Positions 1-8,314 of a stretch of DNA of 64,000 nt are shown piece after piece. The DNA lies in the NCBI RefSeq assembly GCF_021117425.1, contig NZ_CP088298.1, forward strand, positions 4,030,001 through 4,094,000. Reading direction: 5' to 3'. Origin of the DNA: Brevibacterium zhoupengii. Its GTDB lineage: Bacteria; Actinomycetota; Actinomycetes; Actinomycetales; Brevibacteriaceae. A program made the position numbers and the translations under genes. The notes below the pieces were generated by a model, which ran no database searches, was not told the DNA's origin, and saw nothing but the letters and a program-made list of their open reading frames with translations. Within the stretch, counting starts at the first letter, position 1. Every line of letters starts with the position of its first letter.

Positions 1-302
1 ATCCTCGCCGAGCTCGCGCCATCGATGTTCCCGACAAGTCGACTCGTGTGAGGAACTACCACGACGGCACCGTCGCCGAGGCTGTGCGCCTGATGGCCTC
101 GATGGGCGTATCTCATCCGGATGAGCTGGAACCGACGATGCTGCGCCGCAATGTCTCGGAGTCCGAATCGTGGTCCTATGCCCGGCTCTACGACTGGCTC
201 GAATCCGGCGAACTGCTCAACGGCGCCCCCGCCGACTGGGCCTCCGACTGGAAGACGGCCCGAGCAGACTCCTTTGCCATCCCCCACGGCCATAGCCGCT
301 GA
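1..302 (+). CDS. FMN-binding glutamate-synthase-like protein, C-terminal end (partial)
   Basis: Only the last ~100 codons are in the window; the frame is open from base 3 to the TGA at 300-302. The visible text (IDVPDKSTRVRNYHDGTVAEA, then a LMASMGV segment and an EPTMLRRNVS segment) resembles the C-terminus of actinobacterial FMN-binding glutamate-synthase-domain proteins, where an YH-GT-EA-LMASMGV pattern is typical. The catalytic barrel would lie upstream of the window. The family transfers amide nitrogen or oxidises related substrates with FMN and an Fe-S cluster, but stand-alone members are poorly characterised, so the actual substrate is open. The next gene starts 50 bases downstream with its own ribosome binding site. 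Confidence 0.6.
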   Translation, partial: PRRARAIDVPDKSTRVRNYHDGTVAEAVRLMASMGVSHPDELEPTMLRRNVSESESWSYARLYDWLESGELLNGAPADWASDWKTARADSFAIPHGHSR

Positions 303-352
303 GTCGATCGTCGAGACAGTCAGCAATATAATCCGCGAGACAGGAGACAACA

Positions 353-922
353 ATGGTGACCCTCGTCCTGCTCCATTCCGCACTGGGCAAGACCCCCGGC
401 ATCGAGGCGATCGCCGATCGCTACAGAGCCGCAGGCCACACCGTGCACGCCCCCGATGTCTACGAGGGACACACGTTCACCACCGCCGAGGAGGGAGTCG
501 GTCACGCGCAGGAAGTCGGGTTCTCGCAACTCGTCGACCGGGCCGCCGCGGCCTGTGCTGATCTGACGGGTGAGATCGTCTTCGCCGGACTCTCACTCGG
601 AGCCGGCATCGCCCAGCAGATGGGCAAGAACGACGCACGGGCACGCGGTGCGCTCCTCTTCCACGGCGGCGGCTTCCCCAAGCCGACGCGGTGGCAGGAG
701 AATGTGCCCGTCCAGGTCCACTTCTCCGTCGACGACACCTGGCGCGACGCGGCCGCCCAGCAGACCCTGATGGAGTCCGCTGCCCGAGCCGGAGCCCAGG
801 CTGAGTACTTCCTCTACCCGGGCGACAGCCATCTGTTCAGCGACCCGCTGGTCTCCGACTACCGCGAGGACAGTGCGCAGCTTCTCCGTGCACGCAGCCT
901 GGACTTCCTCGACAGGGCCTGA
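353..922 (+). CDS. Dienelactone hydrolase family protein
   Basis: A 189-residue cytoplasmic alpha/beta hydrolase. The nucleophile elbow is GLSLG (residues 79-83) with Ser81, where classical dienelactone hydrolases have Cys. Asp127 or Asp128 (SVDD) and His160 (GDSHLF) complete a plausible triad, in the order expected for the fold. Length is slightly below the usual ~230. The start is set by AGGAG eight bases before the ATG. Family members hydrolyse dienelactones or other small esters. There is no aromatic-degradation gene nearby, so the substrate cannot be named. It follows the glutamate-synthase-like gene by 50 bases on the same strand and may be co-transcribed. Confidence 0.8.
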   Translation: MVTLVLLHSALGKTPGIEAIADRYRAAGHTVHAPDVYEGHTFTTAEEGVGHAQEVGFSQLVDRAAAACADLTGEIVFAGLSLGAGIAQQMGKNDARARGALLFHGGGFPKPTRWQENVPVQVHFSVDDTWRDAAAQQTLMESAARAGAQAEYFLYPGDSHLFSDPLVSDYREDSAQLLRARSLDFLDRA

Positions 923-994
923 AGCCTTCCACCCGCTCGCCCAACAAACATCGAGAGCAGCCGGCAGCGTCGAGGGCCGACCGCACCGGCCAAA

Positions 995-1043
995 GCCGAC
1001 TCCCTGAAGTCGCCCGCCGCCGCTACGGTCGGCTCTCGGCGAA
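995..1043. repeat. 49-bp direct repeat, left copy (flanks the nuclease-like gene)
   Basis: This 49-base segment recurs at 2107-2155 with only two mismatches (C/A at the 32nd base, G/A near the right end). It starts GCCGACTCCCTGAAGTCG and contains GCCGAC at 995-1000 paired with GTCGGC at 1028-1033, plus a smaller CGACT/AGTCG hairpin, so it can fold. The two copies bracket the gene at 1139-2119, whose stop codon lies inside the right copy. Confidence 0.85.
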
Positions 1044-1103
1044 TTCGCGGTCTCCGGAGGAGCGAATTCTGTGATCGCGTCCGCTTTGAAATCTGACTTT
1101 TCA

Positions 1104-1132
1104 TTGCGTTTGGTGTCATTTGATGCCATTAT
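1104..1132 (+). promoter_or_regulatory. Promoter of the nuclease-like gene (leaderless)
   Basis: TTGCGT (1104-1109), a 17-base spacer, and CATTAT (1127-1132) form a good sigma-70-type promoter in an unusually AT-rich stretch. The ATG at 1139 lies 6 bases after the -10 box, where transcription should begin, and there is no ribosome binding site. The mRNA is therefore probably leaderless. Confidence 0.55.
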
Positions 1133-1138
1133 CTTTAG

Positions 1139-2119
1139 ATGGTTCAGGTTTACATGAAGCAGGACCTGCTCAGATTCGGCTTGACCGATGATGATGTCCG
1201 CCGAGCGCAGCAGTGTTGCCTGCAAAAGATTCGGCGTGGGCACTATGCCGTAATCCGCCCTTGCAGTTCACCGCAGCATGCCGTTCTGCACTCACCTGGC
1301 GCTGCCGAGCCGATCTCTTACCCCCAGACTTTCGGCGATATCCGAGACCGGAGCGAGGCCCTCAAGCCTTTGATTCGTTCGCGACTGCACGAGCTCCGCT
1401 CCGATGACGTCTACTCCCACATCTCTGCTGCTCTGATTCACGGCATTCGCCCACCCTTCCCGGCAACCGACCAGGCCGAGATCATCCGCACCGGTTATCA
1501 CGAGAACTTCCCAACATTGCGTATCTATGACCGCATCGTTCCACCGGCGGATCGGACCACAGTCGGAGATTTTGCGGTCACAGACCTCTCGCGCACGCTC
1601 TCCGACATCGCTCATGACTACCCATCGGAGATCTCGGTTCCAATGATCTCCGAGGCCCTTCGGGTCGGCAACACCAGCAAACCCGACCTTCTCGAGCAGA
1701 TGAAGATTCGTCGAAGAGGGTGCAGAGTTGCGAAGCAAGGCATCGAGCTGTCCGACCCGCTGCACGAATCTCAGGGCGAGACCCTTTGTGCGGTGAAATT
1801 CCACAGATACTCCATCGGAGAGATGGTTCCGCAGGTGAAAGTGCACGATCGCACTGGGAAATTTCTCGGCAGATGCGACTTCAAGCACGCACGACTTCCG
1901 CTGATCGTGGAGTTCCATGGTCTGGGCAAGTACTACCTCAACGAATCCGGACCGGATCGAGCAAGCAGGGACAACCACGCTCGGCACATGCGGCTCACCA
2001 ATGCCGGGTTCACAGTATTCAATTTGGTCTGGGCCGATCTCTTTCGGAGCGAAATGTTCACTGCCATCAAGAAGCACATCGCCGAGAGCCGAGCGCACCA
2101 GTCAATGCCGACTCCCTGA
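1139..2119 (+). CDS. AbiEi/DUF559-like protein with a putative nuclease C-terminal domain
   Basis: A 326-residue protein. The N-terminal ~70 residues (DLLRFGLTDDDVRRA, then RRGHYAVIR) resemble the winged-helix domain of AbiEi-type antitoxin-like proteins common in Actinobacteria. The C-terminus looks like a DUF559/Vsr-like PD-(D/E)XK fold: Glu214 (SQGET), Asp247 (GRCDFKHARLPLIVEFHG), Glu258, then the LTNAGFTVFNLVWADL helix typical of the family. Base composition is clearly lower in GC than its neighbours and codon use is less biased, as in acquired genes. No AbiEii toxin partner lies next to it. It sits alone between two 49-bp direct repeats and ends inside the right copy. Function is unknown; DNA cleavage is an inference from the three acidic residues. 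Confidence 0.65.
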   Translation: MVQVYMKQDLLRFGLTDDDVRRAQQCCLQKIRRGHYAVIRPCSSPQHAVLHSPGAAEPISYPQTFGDIRDRSEALKPLIRSRLHELRSDDVYSHISAALIHGIRPPFPATDQAEIIRTGYHENFPTLRIYDRIVPPADRTTVGDFAVTDLSRTLSDIAHDYPSEISVPMISEALRVGNTSKPDLLEQMKIRRRGCRVAKQGIELSDPLHESQGETLCAVKFHRYSIGEMVPQVKVHDRTGKFLGRCDFKHARLPLIVEFHGLGKYYLNESGPDRASRDNHARHMRLTNAGFTVFNLVWADLFRSEMFTAIKKHIAESRAHQSMPTP

Positions 2120-2155
2120 AGTCGCCCGCCGCCGCTAAGGTCGGCTCTCGACGAA
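2107..2155. repeat. 49-bp direct repeat, right copy
   Basis: This is the second copy of the 995-1043 repeat, 47 of 49 bases identical. The stop codon of the preceding gene (TGA at 2117-2119) and its last three codons are within the repeat. Confidence 0.85.
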
Positions 2156-2202
2156 AGTTCGCGCTAGTTCGCGAAAGTTCGCGCTAGTTCGCGAACTAGC
2201 GC
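2152..2202. repeat. 20-bp tandem duplication ending in a perfect 22-bp palindrome
   Basis: CGAAAGTTCGCGCTAGTTCG occurs twice in tandem (2152-2171 and 2172-2191). The second copy continues into a perfect palindrome at 2181-2202 with arms GCGCTAGTTCG/CGAACTAGCGC and no loop. It lies between the convergent nuclease-like gene and the SDR, so a bidirectional terminator or a protein-binding site is possible. Confidence 0.7.
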
Positions 2203-2233
2203 GGAGTCGATCCTTATTTCAGCTGCCCGCAGG

Positions 2234-3037
2234 TCAGCCCATCACCAGACCGTTGTCGACGACGAGGTTCTGGCCCGTCACCGCACGTGAGGCCGGTGAT
2301 GCGAAGAACACCACCGCCGAGGCGAATTCCTCCGGGGTCGTCACGTGACCCAGCGGAGTCTGCTCCGCGATCTGGTCGAAGACCTCCTCCGGGGTTGCCG
2401 AGGAGGCATCGGTGGTGCGCAGGAGACCGCCGGAGACCATGTTGACTCTGACTCCGGAGGGTCCGAGATCCTTTGCGAAGGTCCTGGTCAGAGACAGCAG
2501 TGCCGCTTTGGCCGCCGTGTAGTCGTGGTACGGCACGACCGGGTTCTGGACGAGGTTGGAGCCGATGTTGATGACTCGGCCCGACCCGATCTCGCGGAAT
2601 CCGCTCATCGCGGCCTGGACGGTGTTGAGCGCGGCACCGACGGCGCCACGGAACTGGTCGGTGAAATCGGAGAAGTCGATCTCGTCGGCCGGCTGTCGTT
2701 CGTCCCCGTTGAAGGAGAAGTCAACGAGAGCGCTGTTGACCACCGTCGACACGGGCGCGCCGAACTCCGCATGGGCGGCGGCGAACATAGTGTCCACAGC
2801 ACGTGAGTCGGTGACATCGGCCTCGATCGCCACTGCACGTCCACCGCGGGCGCGGATCGCCTCGGCGAGGTCCTCCGCGGCCTCGGCCGAATAGCGGTAG
2901 TTGATGACGAGCGCGGCCTCCTCATGTGCGAAGGCCTTTGCGATGGACGAGCCCACACCGCGGCCGGCTCCTGTCACGAGGACGATCTGCTGGTCAAGCG
3001 GCATAGCCGATGTTGTGAATGCCTGGGCGTTGCTCAT
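2234..3037 (-). CDS. SDR family oxidoreductase (3-oxoacyl-ACP reductase-like)
   Basis: A 267-residue classical short-chain dehydrogenase. The nucleotide-binding motif TGAGRGVG is at residues 22-29, the catalytic Ser160 (NIGS) and Tyr173-X3-Lys177 (YTAAK) are in place, and a cofactor-loop segment VNMVSGG follows. The usual NNAG motif is altered to NSAL. NAD(P)-dependent oxidation or reduction of a hydroxy/keto substrate is expected. AAGGAG lies nine bases before the ATG. It is divergent from the membrane-protein gene at 3205 and lies 2 kb before the olefin locus, so a role in fatty-acyl metabolism is conceivable, but there is no direct link. Confidence 0.85.
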   Translation of the reverse strand: MSNAQAFTTSAMPLDQQIVLVTGAGRGVGSSIAKAFAHEEAALVINYRYSAEAAEDLAEAIRARGGRAVAIEADVTDSRAVDTMFAAAHAEFGAPVSTVVNSALVDFSFNGDERQPADEIDFSDFTDQFRGAVGAALNTVQAAMSGFREIGSGRVINIGSNLVQNPVVPYHDYTAAKAALLSLTRTFAKDLGPSGVRVNMVSGGLLRTTDASSATPEEVFDQIAEQTPLGHVTTPEEFASAVVFFASPASRAVTGQNLVVDNGLVMG

Positions 3038-3204
3038 CGCGATTCTCCTTCGAATGCTGGGCGGTCCTCACCGCTCGGGAGGCCGTTGCAGGTCGTGATC
3101 TCACCCTACATTCGCGACGAGTCCTGTGGGTGAACGTGATTACCGCCCCGATCCTCCTTAGACTGAGCAGACGACCATCGTTGTCCATCCCCAGGAAGTC
3201 CTTC

Positions 3205-4293
3205 ATGAGCGAGCTCGGCGCCAGCATCTCAATCGGAGTCCTCGCAGCACTCGTCGTCCTCATCATCTACATCATCGCGGCTCGGATCGGGCGATGGCAG
3301 CCGGCTCCGCGGCGTGGGCCCCAGGCCGGACCGACGCAGCCAGGCTACGCTCCCGGTGGCAACGGGCAGCCGGGCTATGCGCCGGGCTCACGACCACGGG
3401 GCGGCTCCTACGATCAGTCGACCCGGGCCTATGACCAGCCGACGCGTGCCTATGATCAGTCGACTCGCGCCTATAACCAGCAGCCCGAGCGCGTCTATGG
3501 AATCGCCGACGATGAGACCCGCGTCATGCCCGCGGCCGGCACCGATTCCGACGAGCGGGCCACGAAGGCGCAGCTGCGCGACAACATCGGCCAGTCGGGG
3601 CAGATGGTCGAGACGAACCGTCGTGCGGCCACCTCGTCCAACGGTGACACGCTGGCGGTGTTCACGTATATCTTCGGCGCCGCCCTCATCGCCGTCATCG
3701 CATTCGTGTTCTTCAACAACCTGCTCCTGCCCGCGACCGTCGGCGCCCTGGCCGGCGCGATCATCTGTGTGGCTCTGGCCTCGACCTACACGCTGAAGTC
3801 CCTGGCCTTCTGGCCGGACAATTCGACGATCACGATCATCAACCTCCTCGTCGCCCTGGCCGCCGCCGTCGCCATGTTCATCGGCGCGGAACAGACCGAA
3901 CGCGACGGGTTCACCCTGGGTCGGATCACCGATTCCTTCGACGCGCTGCCTTTCAGCGAAGGATTCACCGGTTTCGCCACCGCCATCGCCGATCGTGTCG
4001 TCGAGTTCTTCCGCGAGTTCGGCTTCATGGGCTTCATCTTCGCGCTGCTCATGGGCGTGGGCTGCATCATCGTCTTCACCCTCGCAGCGAAGTCGCTCAT
4101 CGATGTCATGGACTGGCGCATCTTCGTGCAGTTCGGACGCTTCGTCACCGACCGCCCCATGTCCCATTCGCGTGCCGTTCGGTTCCAATCCTCGAAGGTC
4201 TCGCACACGGTGACGTCGATCGTTTTAGCCGGAATCGCGGTCCTCTGTGCGACAGGAATGGCCTATGACGGATTCACCTGGTTCACTCGCTGA
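3205..4293 (+). CDS. Membrane protein with N-terminal anchor, YDQxTRA repeats and polytopic C-terminal half
   Basis: The ATG at 3205 is chosen because AGGAAG precedes it by seven bases and the product begins with a clean transmembrane helix (residues ~8-28). Upstream in-frame codons give a poor N-terminus. A Gly/Pro/Tyr-rich stretch follows, with near-repeats YDQSTRA, YDQPTRA, YDQSTRA, YNQQPER (3409-3490). After an acidic linker come four to five further helices (TYIFGAALIAVIAFVF onward) up to the C-terminus. The length is 362 residues. I do not recognise a family. It ends 127 bases before oleA on the same strand. A role at the membrane where olefins accumulate is speculation. Confidence 0.7.
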   Translation: MSELGASISIGVLAALVVLIIYIIAARIGRWQPAPRRGPQAGPTQPGYAPGGNGQPGYAPGSRPRGGSYDQSTRAYDQPTRAYDQSTRAYNQQPERVYGIADDETRVMPAAGTDSDERATKAQLRDNIGQSGQMVETNRRAATSSNGDTLAVFTYIFGAALIAVIAFVFFNNLLLPATVGALAGAIICVALASTYTLKSLAFWPDNSTITIINLLVALAAAVAMFIGAEQTERDGFTLGRITDSFDALPFSEGFTGFATAIADRVVEFFREFGFMGFIFALLMGVGCIIVFTLAAKSLIDVMDWRIFVQFGRFVTDRPMSHSRAVRFQSSKVSHTVTSIVLAGIAVLCATGMAYDGFTWFTR

Positions 4294-4314
4294 GAAACAA
4301 TTCAGCCTGAGGGA

Positions 4315-4325
4315 TATAAGATAGT
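4315..4325 (+). promoter_or_regulatory. Candidate -10 region for the ole operon
   Basis: TATAAGATAGT (4315-4325) is the only AT-rich hexamer cluster between the membrane-protein gene and oleA and offers overlapping -10 matches. No convincing -35 box is visible. Transcription from here would give a ~90-base leader for oleA. Confidence 0.35.
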
Positions 4326-4420
4326 CTCCGGACTTCCCCCGTCGTGGCGCGCTTCATAGGGTGCGTCGCATCGGCCCAGCAGACTACGACGAACGACCCG
4401 CAAAGGGATGAGAACCTCAA

Positions 4421-5449
4421 TTGGCGAACGGCAACGCAACATTCCGGCACTCGAACGTGGCGCTTCTCGGCCTGACCGAGATCCTCGCCCCGAACGAAGT
4501 GACCTCTCAAGAATTCGACGAGCGCCTCGCCGATACCCTGTCCACCCTCAATCTGCCCACCGGCCTCCTGCAGCGCGTCGCCGGTGTCCACGCACGCCGC
4601 AACTGGGACGTGCCGAGCCAGTTCGCCGAAGGAGCGATCGCGGCCGGAAAGAAGGCTCTCGCCGAGTCGGGGGTCTCACCCGAGTCGATCGGACTGATGG
4701 TCAATACCTCGGTCACGCGTGAGCACCTCGAACCTTCCGTTGCCGTCGGCGTCCACGCGGGCATCGGACTGGGCTCGCAGGCGATGAACTTCGACATCGC
4801 CAATGCCTGCCTGGGCTTCGTCAACGGAATGACCCTGGCAGCGAACATGATCGACGCCGGCCAGATCGATTACGCCCTCGTCGTCGCCGGCGAGGATGCC
4901 TCCCGCGTCCAGGAGGCCACACTGCGCCGGCTGACCCGCCCAGACATCAGCCGGGAGGAGTACCTCAACGAGTTCGCTTCCCTGACGCTGGGATCAGGTG
5001 CCTCCGCCGCCGTCCTCGGACCGGCAGACAAGCATCCGGAAGGCCACCGCATCCTCGGCGGCATCACCCGTGCCGCAACCCAGCACCACGAACTGTGCGT
5101 GGGCGATCACAACGGAATGTTCACCGACACCAAGGGTCTGCTGGCCGGCGGTATGGAACTCGTCGTCGCCGCGTGGGAGGAAGCCCACGGGGACGGATGG
5201 GACTGGCGCGAGATGGATCGCTACGTCATGCACCAGGTCTCTGACGTGCACGTGAACTCGATTACGAAGGCCGCGAATCTCGATCCAGATCGGATTCCGG
5301 TCACCTATCCCGAACTGGGCAATGTGGGACCGGCTTCCCTGCCGATCACGCTCAGCCGCGAGGCCTCGAGCCTCAAGCCCGGCGACCGCATCCTGTGCAT
5401 GGGAGTCGGGTCGGGACTCAACACCGCAATGACCGAAATCGAGTGGTAG
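4421..5449 (+). CDS. oleA: OleA, acyl-CoA head-to-head condensing thiolase
   Basis: A 342-residue thiolase-superfamily enzyme that joins two fatty acyl-CoAs by a non-decarboxylative Claisen condensation to a 2-alkyl-3-ketoacid, the first step of long-chain olefin synthesis. Catalytic residues match characterised OleA proteins: Cys130 (DIANACLGF), His271 (VMHQVSDVH), Asn301 (GNVGPASLP) and the OleA-specific Glu104 (REHLEPS), which separates it from FabH. The start is TTG at 4421, preceded by AAAGGGA at 4402-4408; ATG alternatives would cut into the conserved N-terminus. It ends 7 bases before the fused oleBC gene. Fatty acyl chains from primary metabolism are the likely substrates. Confidence 0.92.
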   Translation: MANGNATFRHSNVALLGLTEILAPNEVTSQEFDERLADTLSTLNLPTGLLQRVAGVHARRNWDVPSQFAEGAIAAGKKALAESGVSPESIGLMVNTSVTREHLEPSVAVGVHAGIGLGSQAMNFDIANACLGFVNGMTLAANMIDAGQIDYALVVAGEDASRVQEATLRRLTRPDISREEYLNEFASLTLGSGASAAVLGPADKHPEGHRILGGITRAATQHHELCVGDHNGMFTDTKGLLAGGMELVVAAWEEAHGDGWDWREMDRYVMHQVSDVHVNSITKAANLDPDRIPVTYPELGNVGPASLPITLSREASSLKPGDRILCMGVGSGLNTAMTEIEW

Positions 5450-5456
5450 AGGTTCA

Positions 5457-8279
5457 ATGAGATTTCCTGCACGGCCGGCTCAGACTCCCCCGAAGCTGCC
5501 CGAGTGGGACCCTGTCTGGTCCCGAATCGTCGAGGCCAGGACTCCCGACGGGCCGCATTCCTTCCACGTGCTCGACACCCTTGAGGTGCTGCGCGGCGAA
5601 GGGCTGGAACCAAGCGGCACGATCCTTGCCCTGCATGGCAATCCGACCTGGTCATACCTGTGGCGACACCTCGCGCAGGCGACAGTGGACTCAGCCCGAT
5701 CCGGTGGCCGCGTGTGGCGTCTCATCGCCCCCGATCAGCTCGATATGGGCTACTCGCAGAGGCTGAGCCATGAGTCTCTGCCGACTCCCCATGGCGCCGA
5801 GGTGCGTCGCATGTCCCAGCGCATCTCCGATTTCGATGCCGTCGTCACACCCCTCCTCGCCGAGGTTGCCGGCAGTGCCGCGTCCAACGACGGGACCGCG
5901 CCCAACGATGACGCCGCACCCCGCAACCGAGCTGCGCCCGCCGATCATCCGATCGTGACGATCGGTCACGACTGGGGTGGCGTCCTGTCACTGGGTTGGG
6001 CCTCGCGCAACACCGACATCGTCTCCGCCTCCATCAGCCTGAACACGGCAGTCCACCAGCCCGAGGATGCCCCGATCCCCGCCCCGCTGCGGGCGACACT
6101 TGCCGGGCCCATGCTCCCGACTGCCACCGTGGTCACCGACGGATTCCTGCGAGTGACGATGAGCCTGGGCGATCTCGATCCGGAGATCAAGGACGCTTTC
6201 CGCTCCCCCTATGGCAACGCCTCGCGGCGCCACGGGATCGGTGGCTTCGTCGCCGACATCCCCGTCGATGAGAACCACCCGTCCTATTCCGAGCTGCAGC
6301 GTGTGGGCGCCGATATCGCGGCCAATGAGCATCCTGCGCTCCTCGTATGGGGACCAAAGGACCCGGTGTTCCTCGAACGCTACCTGCGTGATCTGCGTCA
6401 GCGCCTGCCCCAGGCCGACGTGCACCGCTTCGAACTGGGCTCGCACCTGGTCAGCGAAGATTACGATGTCGCTGGGGTCGTCACCGACTGGCTCGAGACA
6501 CAGTTCCCCGCCACATCGGCGGCAGACACCGGATCGATCGCTGCCCCCAACACATCCGCTGCCAGCACATCCGCCTCGACGGACACGAGCGCCGACAACG
6601 TGGAGTCACCGGACGCGACACCCCCGGCACGCGGGGTCACCGCGATCCTCGACGCACGCCACGGTGACGAGTCCATCGCCTCGGTGGACTTCGCCCAGAA
6701 TCCTGCGCAGCAGATCACCTGGCGCCACCTTTGGCACGTGACGACGAGCATCGCGAGCGGCCTGCTCGAACTCGGTGTGCGCCCCGGCGATCGGGTCTCC
6801 ATGCTCGTGCCACCCGGCAACAACCTCACCGCGGCCCTCTACGCCTGCCTGAAGATCGGCGCGGTCGCCGTCGTCGCCGACGCCGGCCTCGGACCCAAGG
6901 GCATGACCCGGGCGACCACCTCGGCGGATCCGCAGTGGATCATCGGGGAACTGCCGGGACTGGGCCTCGCCCGCGCCTTCAACTGGCCCGGACGCCGCGT
7001 CTCCGTGTCCCCGCTGGGACCGGTGCAGGCCAAACTCCTCAAGGTCGAAACCAGCCTGACTGCGCTTTCGCGCACCACCCATCACGCGCAGCTGCCGACC
7101 CCGGCGGCCACCGACGATGCGGCGATCCTCTTCACCTCCGGGTCGACGGGACCGGCCAAGGGCGTGCGCTACACCCACGGCGACATCTCGGCCCTGGCAG
7201 CGGTGCTGACCCGAGTCTTCGACGTCCGCGAGGGCACCGGGCTGGTCGCCGGCTTCCCACCATTTGCGCTGCTGGGTCCGGCCATCGGGGCCACCTCGGT
7301 GACTCCGGACATGTCCGTGACCAAGCCGAAGACGCTGACGGCCAGCGCCATCTCCGATGCGATCATCGCCGGTCATTCCACGATGGTCTTCGCCTCCCCT
7401 GCCGCGTACAAGAACGTCGCGGCCACCGCCTCTGACCTCGATGAGGAACAGAAGGCCGCCTGCGCACGGGTCGAACTCGTGCTCTCGGCCGGTGCCCCCG
7501 TGCCGCTGGAGCTGATGGATTCCATCGCCGAGGTGTTCCCGAACGCGAGCATCCACTCGCCGTATGGGATGACCGAGGGCCTCCTCCTGACCGATATCGA
7601 CCGTGCCGGTGTGGCCGCCGCGGATGCCACGTCCAACCTCGGTGTGTGCGTGGGTCGTCCCATCGACGGCGTCGAACTGGCTCTGGCTCCGATCGACACC
7701 TCAGGTACGTCTGCGGATGCGCTCGAGAGAGGCGCAGACGCGCAGAGACACCTGGGCGAATTCGTCGTCAGCGCCGCTCACATCAAATCCGGCTACGACA
7801 ACCTCTGGGCCACCACCGCGGCCTCGGCACGCGATGACCTCGACGGTCGGACCTGGCACCGGACCAACGACATCGGCCACATCGACGCCGAGGGACGCGT
7901 CTGGCTCGAAGGCCGCCTGCAGCACGTGGTCACCACACCTCGGGGACCAGTGGGCCCCGGCGGTCTCGAGGCACTCATCGATTCCGATGAGGAGGTCAGC
8001 CGCTCCTCGATCGTGGGCATCGGCCCGGCTGGGACGCAGTCCCTGGTGGCCGTCCTCGACGCCGAAGGGACCGAGTTGCCTCCCGGTCTGGCACCGCTGG
8101 ACCTGACTGCGCGGCTGCGAGAGCTCGTTGCCGACACCGTCGGACACGACCTCACAGCAGTCCTCGTCGCGCCCACGTTCCCGACCGATATCCGCCACAA
8201 TTCGAAGATCGACCGCTCTCGACTGGCAACCTGGGCCGACCATGTCCTGTCCGGCGGTTCGGTGCGCACCAAGGTCTGA
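5457..8279 (+). CDS. oleBC: OleBC fusion: beta-lactone decarboxylase plus beta-lactone synthetase
   Basis: A 940-residue two-domain enzyme. Residues 1-350 are OleB, an alpha/beta hydrolase related to haloalkane dehalogenase: HGNPTWSYLWR (60-70), nucleophile Asp172 (GHDWGG), Asp302 (GPKDPVF) and His330 (LGSHLV). Residues ~351-390 are a Ser/Thr/Ala/Asp-rich linker. Residues ~391-940 are OleC, an AMP-forming-ligase fold with FTSGSTGPAKG (~559), SPYGMTEG, a TNDIGHID core and the C-terminal Lys in NSKIDRS. OleC converts the 2-alkyl-3-hydroxyacid to a beta-lactone, and OleB removes CO2 to give the cis-olefin. B-C fusions are known from Actinobacteria such as Micrococcus. The gene sits between oleA and oleD in one transcription unit. 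A second Ala/Asn/Asp-rich insert (residues ~138-163) interrupts the OleB part. Confidence 0.92.
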   Translation: MRFPARPAQTPPKLPEWDPVWSRIVEARTPDGPHSFHVLDTLEVLRGEGLEPSGTILALHGNPTWSYLWRHLAQATVDSARSGGRVWRLIAPDQLDMGYSQRLSHESLPTPHGAEVRRMSQRISDFDAVVTPLLAEVAGSAASNDGTAPNDDAAPRNRAAPADHPIVTIGHDWGGVLSLGWASRNTDIVSASISLNTAVHQPEDAPIPAPLRATLAGPMLPTATVVTDGFLRVTMSLGDLDPEIKDAFRSPYGNASRRHGIGGFVADIPVDENHPSYSELQRVGADIAANEHPALLVWGPKDPVFLERYLRDLRQRLPQADVHRFELGSHLVSEDYDVAGVVTDWLETQFPATSAADTGSIAAPNTSAASTSASTDTSADNVESPDATPPARGVTAILDARHGDESIASVDFAQNPAQQITWRHLWHVTTSIASGLLELGVRPGDRVSMLVPPGNNLTAALYACLKIGAVAVVADAGLGPKGMTRATTSADPQWIIGELPGLGLARAFNWPGRRVSVSPLGPVQAKLLKVETSLTALSRTTHHAQLPTPAATDDAAILFTSGSTGPAKGVRYTHGDISALAAVLTRVFDVREGTGLVAGFPPFALLGPAIGATSVTPDMSVTKPKTLTASAISDAIIAGHSTMVFASPAAYKNVAATASDLDEEQKAACARVELVLSAGAPVPLELMDSIAEVFPNASIHSPYGMTEGLLLTDIDRAGVAAADATSNLGVCVGRPIDGVELALAPIDTSGTSADALERGADAQRHLGEFVVSAAHIKSGYDNLWATTAASARDDLDGRTWHRTNDIGHIDAEGRVWLEGRLQHVVTTPRGPVGPGGLEALIDSDEEVSRSSIVGIGPAGTQSLVAVLDAEGTELPPGLAPLDLTARLRELVADTVGHDLTAVLVAPTFPTDIRHNSKIDRSRLATWADHVLSGGSVRTKV

Positions 8280-8314
8280 ATTCCGTCAGTTTCCCGTCCG
8301 TCTGAGGAGTCTTC

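Noticed and set aside
1139..2119. A complete AbiE toxin-antitoxin pair
   Set aside because: Only an AbiEi-like N-terminus is seen; no nucleotidyltransferase-type AbiEii gene lies next to it.
995..2155. Insertion sequence or integrative element
   Set aside because: No transposase, integrase or terminal inverted repeats; only direct repeats and one nuclease-like gene. Kept as a finding, not as a mobile element.
5988..8272. Long minus-strand open frames across oleBC
   Set aside because: They overlap a gene with intact catalytic motifs in the other frame and encode Arg/Gly-rich text typical of shadows.
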